Shown here: positions 22,509 through 32,900 of the stretch, one piece after another
Layout: every line of letters begins with the position of its first letter
How positions within the stretch are numbered: position 1 is the stretch's first letter
From: Mesostigma viride
Taxonomy: Eukaryota; Streptophyta; Mesostigmatophyceae; Mesostigmatales; Mesostigmataceae
Length of the DNA stretch: 57,500 nt
Direction: 5' to 3'
NCBI GenBank assembly: GCA_009746045.1
Contig: RPFO01000104.1
Coordinates: forward strand, 4,846,477-4,903,976
The notes under the pieces: model-generated
What the model saw: only the letters and a program-made list of their open reading frames with translations
Databases searched by the model: none
Told to the model about the DNA's origin: nothing
Program-made: the position numbers and the translations under genes

Positions 22509-22599
22509 TGTTCCCCTCCCACGTACTGAGGACTTATGCTCACGTAACGCTGTTCCGTGTTAATAAATGTGACCACCTGGCCCATGCACCCCTCGGCGA

Positions 22600-23600
22600 C
22601 TCACTTCATGCATGCAAGCTCCTTGGATGCAGCTGGCTCCCCTCCACAGCTGACGACATCAACACCCGCATTGGCCAGGCCTGGGCGGCCCTTCGCTGGC
22701 TCGACAGATTCTGGACATGTCGCTAGTGGTCTGAGTGAGCGCCGGCGCAAGCGCATTACATGTCGATCAAGGCCCTTGTCCTCAGCATCCTCCTTTACGG
22801 CTGCGAGGCGTGGCGGACCCTGGACCACCGGCGCTGAGCAAGCAGCTTGACGGCACTGGACATCACTCGAATGCTCCGTCACATCCTTGGCATCCGCTAT
22901 ACCACGAGCGCCGTGCAGCCGGGCCGAGCTCTACTGCGAGCTCCCTCTTAATTGTCACCCATACCGGATTCTCCCGATTTCTGGCCTGCGCTGGTTTTCT
23001 CCTTGATACCATCCGACACCGCCGCCTCCTCTTTGCCGGCCATCTTGCCCGCGCACAGACCAGGTGAATACCGATGTGGGCCCTGCGGGCGGGCGGGCTT
23101 AGCTAGGACTGGCCAACCAGGTAGATCGACACCTCCTCCTATGGCAGGGTCCCCTTGTCCCGCCGCAACCCACGGGCTTATAAACTTGCGCGCGCCCCGC
23201 ACCGACGCGGCGCGACCCGGACCTATGTGACACAATAGCTTGAGGATGCAGGGCTTCTGGGACTATTTTTACTGATCCGCGCCCGCATGATAGACAAGAA
23301 TCGAGAAATTGGCTGCCGTCTGGGATAAGCACCTTCCTGAGGGGCATGCTCGTGTTTTATCCCCACGGGCCCCGCGGCCCATTGCTAGAATGCAGGGCAG
23401 AAGTCCGCAGGTGGAGATTATTGCTGCTGAGGATAGCCGCTACACCACCGCCTCGTCTGCCATTACAGTAGAGGACAGCTCAGATGAGGATCAAATCCCC
23501 ATCTAGTGACTATATGCGGGTCGGGGCATGATGCAGACGATATTTGTAACTTTCGTGTAATTATTTTATAATGAGACTAGCGTAGTACTCCGTGTCATGC
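22600..23600 (+). pseudogene. LINE reverse transcriptase C-terminal fragment with a 45-bp in-frame insertion
   Basis: Segments read LASTADDIN-like (LPSTADDINTRIGQAWAALR), SLRL-ALVLSILLYGCEAW-like and VTHT...IRHRRLLFAGHLAR, in several frames. It is homologous to the minus copy 17839-18790, which shows that 22966-23010 is an insertion here flanked by ATACC. The 3' end near 23590-23640 is similar to that of the minus copy but has no long tetranucleotide tail. Internal stops make it a pseudogene. Confidence 0.78.
22961..23010 (+). repeat. 40-bp mini-insert flanked by 5-bp direct repeats (ATACC)
   Basis: ATACC at 22961-22965 and 23006-23010 brackets 40 bp that are absent from the homologous RT fragment on the minus strand at 18440-18470. 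The same 40 bp with two substitutions occurs at 45866-45905 inside the inverted SINE-like element. Confidence 0.7.
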
Positions 23601-24181
23601 CCATGCACATGACTCGCAAGCTATACTTACTCACTTGAGCACGTGGCCCACATGACCTCGCCGGCATGCTTGACTGATTAGGCACCAACGTGGCAGTGCG
23701 CCATGGGCATGCGCCCAACAGGCATGCCGCCGCGTGTCGCAACATGGCGCCATACATGCACCACTGCCGTATTCCCATCAATTTGGCCTGCAACTCACAG
23801 TCACCCACCCGCTGTCTGACCTGACCGGTGAGGAGGCGAACCTCATTAGGCATCTAATTAATTACCTTGCCGTCATCGACTGCTATCCGAAGGTCGCCGT
23901 CAGCGACCCAGCGCCCAGTGCCAACTACCGATTGCAAGAGAACCCCTGTAACACGCCTCCATTCCCCAAAGTGGCTGGGCCATCCGCTCCTGTATGAGCA
24001 ACTCACATGGTTCCGTGGTTTTGATTCATACAACAATCAGCCTTCCATAATTACACTAGCAATTTAAACTGTACAGCATGCCATCCTACACAGCAAGCCA
24101 TCCTATTCAGAATGTCGTCCTATAGAGCATATTATCCTTTACATCATGCCGTCCTATACTGCATGCCGCCCTAGTTACTCC
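23601..24181. other. no assigned gene; one unclassified open frame and a short repeat tract
   Basis: An open plus frame at 23734-23997 contains LSDLTGEEANLIRHLINYLA and looks mildly protein-like, but I do not recognise it and it has no partner exons. At 24075-24175 about six degenerate units resembling CATGCCGTCCTATA form a minisatellite just downstream of the RING gene. Confidence 0.35.
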
Positions 24182-26344
24182 TCAGTCGTCACTCAGCCCG
24201 CTCTCGCTACACGACCAGCGGTCCCATGGCCGGCCCTCCTCCCCCCCCTCCCCCACAACTTCGCCCTGGCTGCCATCACCACTGGCCGCATCGTCACTGC
24301 CCTGACCGTGACCAGAGGGCCCCGCTACACTTGCCGCATGTGCCGCCCCCCAGTGGAGCGCTTCTCGCCAGACGGCCTCCTTGTTCTCCACCTGAGGGTT
24401 TGGGATTGCAATGCCGGGGATGATAGGAAGGAGGAAGGAGGAAAGAGCATAGGAGGAGGATAGGAGCAAAGCAGGAGAATGGTTGTCAGATAAGGAGCTC
24501 TTCTCTACCCCTCTCACCGCAGTTACCCTTACTGCTCGTACATCATGCAAAAAAGATTCTTTCCCATCAATTCCCCCCCTCAAAGGGAAATCAAACACAC
24601 CCAGAAACAGGAAACAACCTTACAGCGTCTGCCAACACCCCCCACCCCGGGCCCTACAATCCACAGCCCCCCTCTGCAAGCCCTTTTCCTTCACCCCTCC
24701 CCCCTCCCAACCTCCCGCCCCCCCTTGACCCCACTATGAAAGAAGTAATTGCCATGTGGGACCACAGCAGCTCCCTTGCCCCTAGTTTGTTCAGCAACCT
24801 TCTCCCCCCTCCCTCCCCTTAATACCCCCACCTTATCCCCACTCTAACGCACACTGTAGTGGCCCTGATATGAACACGCACAACTCCTTATGTACAAATC
24901 ACCCTTGTACAGGCCCCCCAAACCCTCCTCGATTGTTCCATCCCAACATCTCACCTTCAGATGTCATACCAAACATGAAAGGGCATACCACAAGGCTTTT
25001 GGCGCGATGCACTCGATGTAACAAGCCCAGAGTATACCCTGACCATGTACATATGTGCAGTGGAATTAATGCCCGCAAGTTCCCCTACACGTAGCAGAAT
25101 TCGCCTAGCGTCCTTGTACCATAATTATGCAATTAGGGCCATACGGTATCAATTCCATGCAGCATTGTGTACTTAGGCCACTACGGTATCGATTCCATGC
25201 AGCAGTATTGCCCCCCTTATCTGCCAAGCACTTTCCCCCTTCCCCTCTTTGCCCCAGTCTAAACATAGGTGGTCGCCATCCAAAACGGTGGCCCCTTGCC
25301 CCAACCTTGTTGAGCAACCTCCCCCCAAGTCCCCTAATGCCTTGTCCAGCACTCCTCCCCCCCCTTTGCCCCCCCCCGCCCCGCCCCCCCCCCCCCCTCT
25401 TTACCCCCCTTTTGGTCCCCACCTTGTCCAGCAGAGATGCGTCGGTCAGCACTCGTCGGTACAATTCCCCCAGCTGCTCGCGCGTGGTTTCCTCCACCAC
25501 GCACGCCGCCTGCCGCACGCCCAGCCACCCGCCCGGCCGGCAGCACCGCGCATAATGCAAGTAATCCAAGCATTCGATGCGGCACACGGGGCAGCGCTTG
25601 AGGGACTCGTCACCAGCAGCATGCAGCCAGCGGTTGAAGCAGGGCGAGCAGAAGGGGACGTGGTGGCAGGGCACCAGGCTCACGGTCGGCTTGTGGTCGA
25701 GGCAGACAACGCAGAGGTCCTCGTGGGAGGGGGGGGCGGCCCCGGCGCAGCGCTCCCGGGGAAGGCGGGCGAGGGCCTGATAGGGCGATTGGGGTGGGTG
25801 GGTGGGGGGTGGGGTGGGGGGGTGGTTTGGTTAGTCAGTATTTTCTGATTTGTATGTTTGGTTTTAGTTAGTTAGTGAACCGGTTGGTAGGTTTGGCCAG
25901 GTTGGTGGATTGCTTGGTCACTAGTAGATAATCTGAATTCTCAAGCACATGCCTCTGTTGAACGTCACGATACGTTGAGGCACTATGCCTTGGGGAGGTT
26001 AGGGCGGGTGGGTTGAAAACCAAAAGACATCAGCGGGCAAAGACAAGAGGATCATTTGGGCGCACCATTTCATAGCACACCAAAGCGTGCGTGATCTTCA
26101 ATACTTAACAATCGTTTACTGGTCTACAATATTTACAGCTTCCAGCGATTGCTCGCCTTCCAACACATGCACGTCTATGAGCAAAACATTAGCAGCTCCA
26201 AATGTTGCCACAACCATGAAACTCCTTCCCCCTCCCCCCCCGCGCCCGCCCCCCACCTGCTTCTACCTCCCCCCATGAGATCAACTCCCTTTAGTCACAA
26301 CCCCCCCCCCCCTCCTACCTGCTTGATCGAGCCCATATAAACAT

Positions 26345-26396
<52 letters not shown>

Positions 26397-28935
26397 GCTT
26401 GACGAGCGACAGCCGGTGCCGGCACTGCTGCCTCAACGTGCCCAGCTGCGCGCCGTTCAACCCGCTCAGGTCCCCCTCGAGGAACGCGCTCTCCAACACG
26501 CGGCCCTCGCGGCCCTCGGCGATCGCATCCGCCAAAGAGGCAAACTCGCGCCGCAGCGTCTCAAAGAACCGGTTGGCCACGTCCGGGTCCGACATGACCT
26601 CGCTGGGCACCTCGATGTAGCTGTCCACGTGCACCGTGGCGGACGTCAGCTGGCGCTGGAGGTGCTCGCGGAAGCGGCAGGGGCCGTGCGCCAGCAGGTA
26701 GAGCTGTGCGTGTGGTTGTGTAATTATGTGTGCAATTTTGTGTGTGTGGTGGTTGGGGGGGGGGGGGGGGAAGGGCATGTGTGTGTGTGTGTGTGCCGGC
26801 ACCGGGTATAACATTATCAGAAATGGCAGCAAGGTCGAATGCCATTAAGCAAACGTATGTTTGAGCGTGTGTTTGTGTGTTGGGGGGTGGGGTGGGGTGG
26901 GGTGGGGTAAGGCAGTGATGGATGCAGCACGATCAGTATGGCAACCCGATCGACGAGTGCCAACAAGGGATCGGCGCGGTACACCTGGTGTGGGCGGAGC
27001 GGGGCATACCAACGCAGGCACAAGCTTTCTATTGCTATTTACCAATCCAGGCACAAGCTTTCTATTGCTATTTACCAACCCAGGCGCAAGCTTTCTACTG
27101 CTATTTACCAACCCAGGCACAAGCTTTTTATTGCTATTTACCAACCCAGGCACATGTTTTATATTGCTATCGCTCTACGCATTTTGGCTTTTTGTTTCTG
27201 TGCAGGCGTCACAACGTCAGGCCACAATGTTATGAGAGAAATTGTCGGCCATAATGTTATGAGAGAAATAGTCATTTTTGCACTTTAAAACGAGCCGGGC
27301 GCTTGCCGAGAAGCTAACCCTTTGTAATGAAACTGCGGAGCATTTTCTTTTTTGCTATGCATTTGTGAAGTTGTCTTCAAGTTGTTTTGTAAGCAAGCTT
27401 CTTACATGATAATGCAACCAGCAGCTACCGTGCACTCTCAGAAGTGCTTCAGGCACCAGTTCTGCCCTTTTGATGATACTTCGGTGAACTCCAGAGGTAC
27501 TGTACTATTATTTCAGGCACCCAGTGTGCTGTTTAAGGCGCCTGATTAATTGCGATTGTAAGGCGCTCACCTCCACGGCGGCGTTGATGCAGAACCAGGT
27601 GCAGCCGCCCAGCACAAACGGCCTGCGGGCAAACGGCCGAGAGAGAGGGGGAACACATCAGGGAAACCAAATTGAATGTAGGGACGTAAGTGCCATGACA
27701 GCACAGGGCAGATAAGAGCGCTCATTAGCTATAGACGACGTGGAACATGATAGGGCCACCAACGGTCCACTCATTTGCTGCTCCACGGTCCTCCTGCTCT
27801 CGCTCTCTTAGCCACGAAAAGGGGCCGGAAAGGAGCCGGCAGAGGGGGCGGAAAGAACGAGGTGTCGGTATGCCACCCAGGTTTCTAGACATGCACAATG
27901 AAAGCGCAAAGGGACATCTCAAAAGATGACGAAACCATTCACCGCGATGCTGCCTAGCCAGTCTCAATTCGACCATGATTGGGCTAACATTGCCCCCCCG
28001 CCGTCCGACCCCGTTGTGGCCCAACAAGCCAGCGACGCCTGAGCCAGCGAGTAAACCAATACATGGTTCTTCTGGCAACTTCAGAATAGCTGCCAGAGCT
28101 AACGCAGCACCAAGGTTCCTTTATCCTGGCGCCCCAAGAAAAACGAGTATGTCCCAGACCCCATGTATCCGCCAAAGGAAAACGGAAAGAAGAAACTAGC
28201 CCGCACATGCACACAAAAAAGAGCAACTGTGTGGTTACTGTAATACAGTGATACAGGCGGGATAGAGTGAAACAGCGGCATATATTGGGGCATCAGCATT
28301 ACTTTCACGCTGCCTAAAGAAGAAATTCATGCATGGTGGATCATGATATCGAGATCATCCCCAAAATCTTGGTTGGCAGCCAAAAGCGCAATTTCCAACT
28401 GTGCAGGAACAGGCTGCGTGCCAATTTTATATTTAAAAAATATCGGGGCTGGTCCAAATCTGGAGACTCGCCTGCCGCTACCGAGGTGGTAGCCACACCG
28501 AAACGCCCACTCCACCGAGACGGACCAGGGGCAGACGGTCAGGAGGAAAATTACGAGTAGAAACATGCCCAAGTCTGCCGGGGAGCTTAGCATGTTGGCA
28601 GTGAATATGCCCTTGAATGGAGAGCCGCCTCCCAGAAGCACAAGGAGAAGCGTCACCCGAGGGTATTTGTACAAGGTCAGCAGCGTCATCCAGTGATGGT
28701 CGGCAAAAATATCGCGTCCAACATTTCCAGAAAAGTCGCCATCGCCAATACTCGAAGATGCGCATACTTCGCTTTCGGTCCCCATAGACTCCCCCACTGC
28801 GCCCCAAAGTTGTGGTCGTAACCTGAGCTCATGCACCAGACGTGCAATTCCATGGATTACTTGTAGAGCGCACACGACCCCGTGCAAAAAGCGAGGTGCA
28901 CGCAGGATAAGATTGCGGCGTGTGGAAGTCTCCAT
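24182..28935 (-). CDS. membrane-anchored C3HC4 RING-finger protein, putative E3 ubiquitin ligase, 5 exons
   Basis: My model has exons 28935-28499, 27622-27571, 26703-26395, 25776-25423 and 24391-24182 on the minus strand. All have GT donors, AG acceptors and matching phases, giving 453 residues. The ATG at 28935 has a good context (GCCATGG). Residues 1-165 are hydrophobic in blocks (RVTLLLVLLGGG, LGMFLLVIFLLTV, FVLGGCTWFCINAAV), suggesting two or three membrane segments. Residues 288-331 form a RING: C288-x2-C291, C303-x-H305, C309-x2-C312 and C328-x2-C331 (CPVC). The C-terminus is acidic, ending SGLSDD. RING proteins of this layout usually ubiquitinate targets at a membrane, but the substrate and compartment are unknown. 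Exon 1 boundary and last exon are the least certain parts. Introns contain (CA)n, a 33-bp minisatellite and G/C-runs. Confidence 0.68.
25137..25203 (+). repeat. direct repeat, two copies of about 28 bp
   Basis: GGCCATACGGTATCAATTCC and the near copy GGCCACTACGGTATCGATTCC, both followed by ATGCAGCA, lie 39 bp apart in the last intron of the RING gene. Confidence 0.8.
26346..26394 (+). repeat. (CA)n microsatellite forming the 5' splice site of a RING-gene intron
   Basis: About 24 CA units. On the coding (minus) strand the exon ending at 26395 (AAGCAG) is followed immediately by (GT)n, so the donor GT is the first unit of the array. Confidence 0.9.
27015..27170 (+). repeat. 33-bp minisatellite, about 4.5 units
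   Basis: Tandem copies contain CAAGCTTTCTATTGCTATTT and ACCAACCCAGG. They are open in all three plus frames because 33 is divisible by 3. They lie in the intron between RING exons 2 and 3. Confidence 0.93.
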
Positions 28936-29932
28936 GGCGAGCAGGGGTAGTCCTTTCTAGCTGCTAGTGCGATAATTCTGGTGGCAACGTCTTTCTGGCA
29001 AAAAGCGTAACCTACACGAGAGCAAACTTGGGCAGGAGCAACATTTTGATATCCAAACTCCTAGTTCTCGCACAGAATACTCAAGCAACGACGAAGCCTG
29101 CCCCATTCTCTCTCGCCATTCTCTTGCAATGCTTGCATACGCTTTCAATTGTTGAGTCTCACTGCCCTTGTCGCTCAATTTCTCTCCCTGAAACTTGCCC
29201 AGCACATTTCATTACCAATTTGGCATTTTGGCTTGGATGCTCTACAGCTTTGATCTGCTTCGATGCTCATCAGCTCCTGCCGAAAGCTCCGGTTTGCCAC
29301 GATAGGCCCAGCGCCTGTGCTGCAGACTTGAAGAGTGCTGACTGCTGAGTGTGCAGTCCGAGTTGCAACGACCATTGGACTGGCGATTTGATGGGCATAG
29401 GACGGTCAGCTGAGTTGGCCTGCCTGACGAACAACAACAATGAATCATCTTTGATGCCGTATCTTTGATCAGTTTCGACACGAGTTCTTGTGTCCAAGCG
29501 AGCGAGGAAAGCTTGGCAGTCGTCGGTCAGACAGTCAGGTTCTGCGTGTGGAACTACGCAGCAACAGGTCGTAAGTACCGATTGCATACCTACTAAAGTA
29601 CTAGGTCGTGCAGCAGAAGTCCGGCATTTTTATTGGGGGAGGTTGGGGGCCAGGGGCGGGACGATTCCGGTCACGGCCCGCTCGCGCGTCGACATGCAGG
29701 CAAAAAGAAATGCCAGGGGCTGCCAAATGCGTTGCAACAGCACAAGGTAGCAATGGCGCCAGGCTGCACGAGCACTGACGTGTGATTTGCGCACGGAAAG
29801 AGCTTGACAAGGCAGGAAGGCGTGTAAAGCCACTGCAGTCCTGCAAGTAATTCAATCGCCTCATTTGAGCATAGTCCAGCTTAAAAAGTCGTCCTTAGCC
29901 GTGGCTTAGGACGCGCAAGCGGCGTCCTTGAA
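28936..29932. promoter_or_regulatory. shared spacer between the divergent RING and CCAR genes, probable bidirectional promoter
   Basis: The two start codons face away from each other about 1 kb apart. I see no reading frame with support in between and no obvious TATA box. The region must contain both 5' UTRs and at least one promoter. Confidence 0.5.
29890..29928 (+). promoter_or_regulatory. two mutually exclusive hairpins just before the CCAR start codon
   Basis: CGTCCTTAGCC (29890-29900) can pair with GGCTTAGGACG (29903-29913) with one mismatch and a 2-nt loop. AGGACGC (29908-29914 region) can instead pair with GCGTCCT (29922-29928) around a 7-nt loop. The shared central strand means only one can form. 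The second ends 4 nt before ATG 29933. Confidence 0.6.
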
Positions 29933-32900
29933 ATGGATGGCTCAAGTAACTACGGGTACTCCGCACAGGTAGAGAAACATCGCTGCAGGATTTCACTTGG
30001 CCTCTTGTGGTTATTAGATGCACATGCGAGCTTGCACGAGTCCTCTTTTGACATGTCCTGCGTCCTGGGTTTCTGCCCTGCCCTGCGTGTCAAGTGTCAT
30101 AATTTCAGATGCAGTCACTATAGGGGATAGTTTTCAACGTTAGAAAGAAACGGTTCTGACAAGCAGTTTGGCAGCGCTGGTTTTCATCAGCACGATAATT
30201 TTATTTTTCTAGTTTTCTTTCCCCTCTTTGCGCTAGGCTTGTCGATACGACCAATCCGGCGCTGCAGCGCATTTTGCGTGCTGTCTTTACTGCTGTCAAC
30301 TTGTTCGTCGATGTCTTTTGCAACGTTGATGGGGAGCTGCATGATGTTCAAGCTTGTGATCCCGTTCTGTAACCAATATCTGTATTAAGGTGCACGCACT
30401 TGCGGAGGACGTTTCCACTGCATTTTTCCGACTCTGCTGTATATACCTTGAGCAACCCAGCCTTTAAGTCGCCAGCACATACTCTGCACACATTCAGCAC
30501 ACTACCGTGTCTGTCAGGGTTGATAATTTATAGTTTGTCCTATGCCCCATGTTATGTGTATTTGATGGGAAGCTGTGGAATGTCTTGGCAGGCGGCTTGG
30601 AATTTGTAACGGCAGAAGGGTGCTACCTGCTGTGCACCATACAGTTTAGTCGTGGGTGGTGGGTTGAGGGTTGAGGGTCACTATGTTGGGCTGTACTATA
30701 GGCATCCAGGGCATCGTCGACTGGGCACCCGGGCAAAATTTATGACGTGCAAAATCGCTGTTGATTTTACAATTAATGCCATTGTTATGGCCATATGCGC
30801 CGCCGTTGTATTCCCTTTCTCTTTATTAATCCTAAATTTGCTGCTCATCACGACAACCACCATTATCACAACACCATGGTTGTTACGGCTATATCTTTGA
30901 AAGGCTACCACGTTTGGACTGCTCACGTCTGTTGTGCAATTTCATTCCAATTTCATGGCATCGCTGTTGTGGGCACCTGGGCACGGATAGTGTTGGTTGT
31001 GCTGCTGCCGCCATGTTCCAGTATCCCAACCAATTCTTACGCATCCCCCCCTTGCTCTTTCTCATTCTCCTTCTACTTTTGGGGACCAAAATACGACTAT
31101 TTCGCTACTCGTATGGATCTCCTCGGTGGAATCCAGAACCTGTTTGTGTGACATTGACAATAATTCCTGCTACGGCTGTTTTTACTGCTGCGGTGGCTAG
31201 CATGAACTTGAGATCACGTCGGTTTGTACGGAAAACTTTCGAGGGAGTGGGTTTCGTATTTCCAATTCATTTTCACTTTCAGATACGTCGGTTGCAGCCG
31301 GTAGCGACCGGTTATATCGCTTGACATAGTTCAGGCAAAAGATTTTGCCATTACGCCGGTTACGTCCAAATCTTTTGCCAAGCTGGCTCCTATTTGTGAT
31401 TCACTTTCATGAAAGTGAGAGGGTCTCCTGTGGAGCCGACGTGTGGAGAAATTTTTTACTTATAATTATTAAGTTTTGGTGGATGTCTTAAGTTAGCAAA
31501 TGAGATCGGCTACTGTTGCTTTTTACTGTTGAGAGACTGCCCAGTGGCAATTTGATTTTAAAAAGTTTGTTTATTCTAAGCAATTTAGGTTTCGCTCCGT
31601 CTCGCTGATCAGGTTAGTCGATACTATGGAACGCTACAACGTAGCTGAAAAATGAAAGTGTGTTGGAAATGCGAAATCCAGACCCCCTTTTATTCTATTA
31701 CTTTCCCTTTCAGCTGCTATTTGACATTCCGAATCTTCTTCTTGTCCCAATCGTTCGTTGGAGTCCGGGCTGTGTGCGTACTGCTTGCATGTGTGATCAG
31801 TGTCACGATTGTTGGAAAATCAGGTTGCCATGACTGTAGTCGTTGTTATTATTGTCCCCTGTTTTTCATCTCACCCTTTGATCTTCATCTTTTTCTTGGG
31901 CAAAGGTGCTTGATGGCTTGGTTGTGCGTAGGCTGGTTGGCTTACATCTTTGGATACATGTTGTGCCTCTTGGAGGGAGGTGTCAGTGGCCGGATGGGCT
32001 GGCTGTTTTTTTCCGAATTGAATTTTTCTGTTTTTTTCCCCGGACTGTTTGGCTGATTGGCTGACTTCATCGGCCGGTTGGATGGCTGACTGTCAATGGC
32101 CTGTTTATTGGATGTTTTGTTGTATGCTCCTCTCGGCGTTCCTTGTCACCAGGGCCGTGACGGAAGCTATGGCGGCGACTACGCGGCGTATGCGCAGCAG
32201 GGCTACCAGCAGGGGGGGCAGCAAGCGCAGCAACAGCAGTACCAGGTAGGCATTCTGCCCTGGGGCATGGCCTGTGCATGCTTTCCCTGTAACGCGGTCT
32301 GTGCATGCTTTCCCTGTGATGCAGCATGCTCTGAGTTTCTGCTTACTCGCGTATCCACCTATCGGCCGCACACAGACGCGCGCACGCATGTTCGCACATG
32401 CAAAGCTTGCATGCATGCACACGCATCCACGCGTAATCTCAACGACATTGTATGCACTGCCTACTTCGGCGATACTCTATACTAGAATATCGCGTGGGTC
32501 CGTGCGTAGTACTCCTGCGCACTTAGGTCTAGTGGTGAGTCAGTCTATAGATTCAGCAATATCGGACATATTGGCACCCCTCTCCGCTAAAGAGGTTTTT
32601 CGCAGTTGGGCTGTTCGAAACTTCAAGTGAGATGCCTCGGATCAGGAGACTCACACAGCCGCGAAATCATGCCAAAGGTCCTATGTTCGATTCCTTGCTG
32701 GTAGCTTCTAGGCTTTCTTACTTTCCTTCTTCCGCGGAATCTCAGATTTGGGCAGCTAGCGTTTTCACGTTTGTTGCTTTCTGACGACAACATTGTATGC
32801 ACACTCCCATGCACACAACCTAAATACAGCGGTTTGGTTGGATTTGGATGAACCGGGAGGGCCCTCATTGTCGCCAAGTAACTAGGAACTGACTAGCAGT

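Noticed and set aside
24226-24463. Plus-strand frame with CRMCRPPVERFSP as a possible zinc-binding protein
   Set aside because: No partner exons or initiation context. The minus-strand reading gives a phase-consistent last exon for the RING gene.
29028-31324. Open frames in CCAR intron 1 and its 5' flank (such as 30652-30900)
   Set aside because: They have AT-rich composition and random hydrophobic content, with no motifs. Splicing from 29968 to 32153 in phase explains the region.
32500-32720. Possible tRNA or tRNA-derived SINE (ATGTTCGATTCC resembles a B box)
   Set aside because: No matching acceptor stem or proper T-arm could be paired, and no A box at the right distance was found. It lies inside CCAR intron 2.
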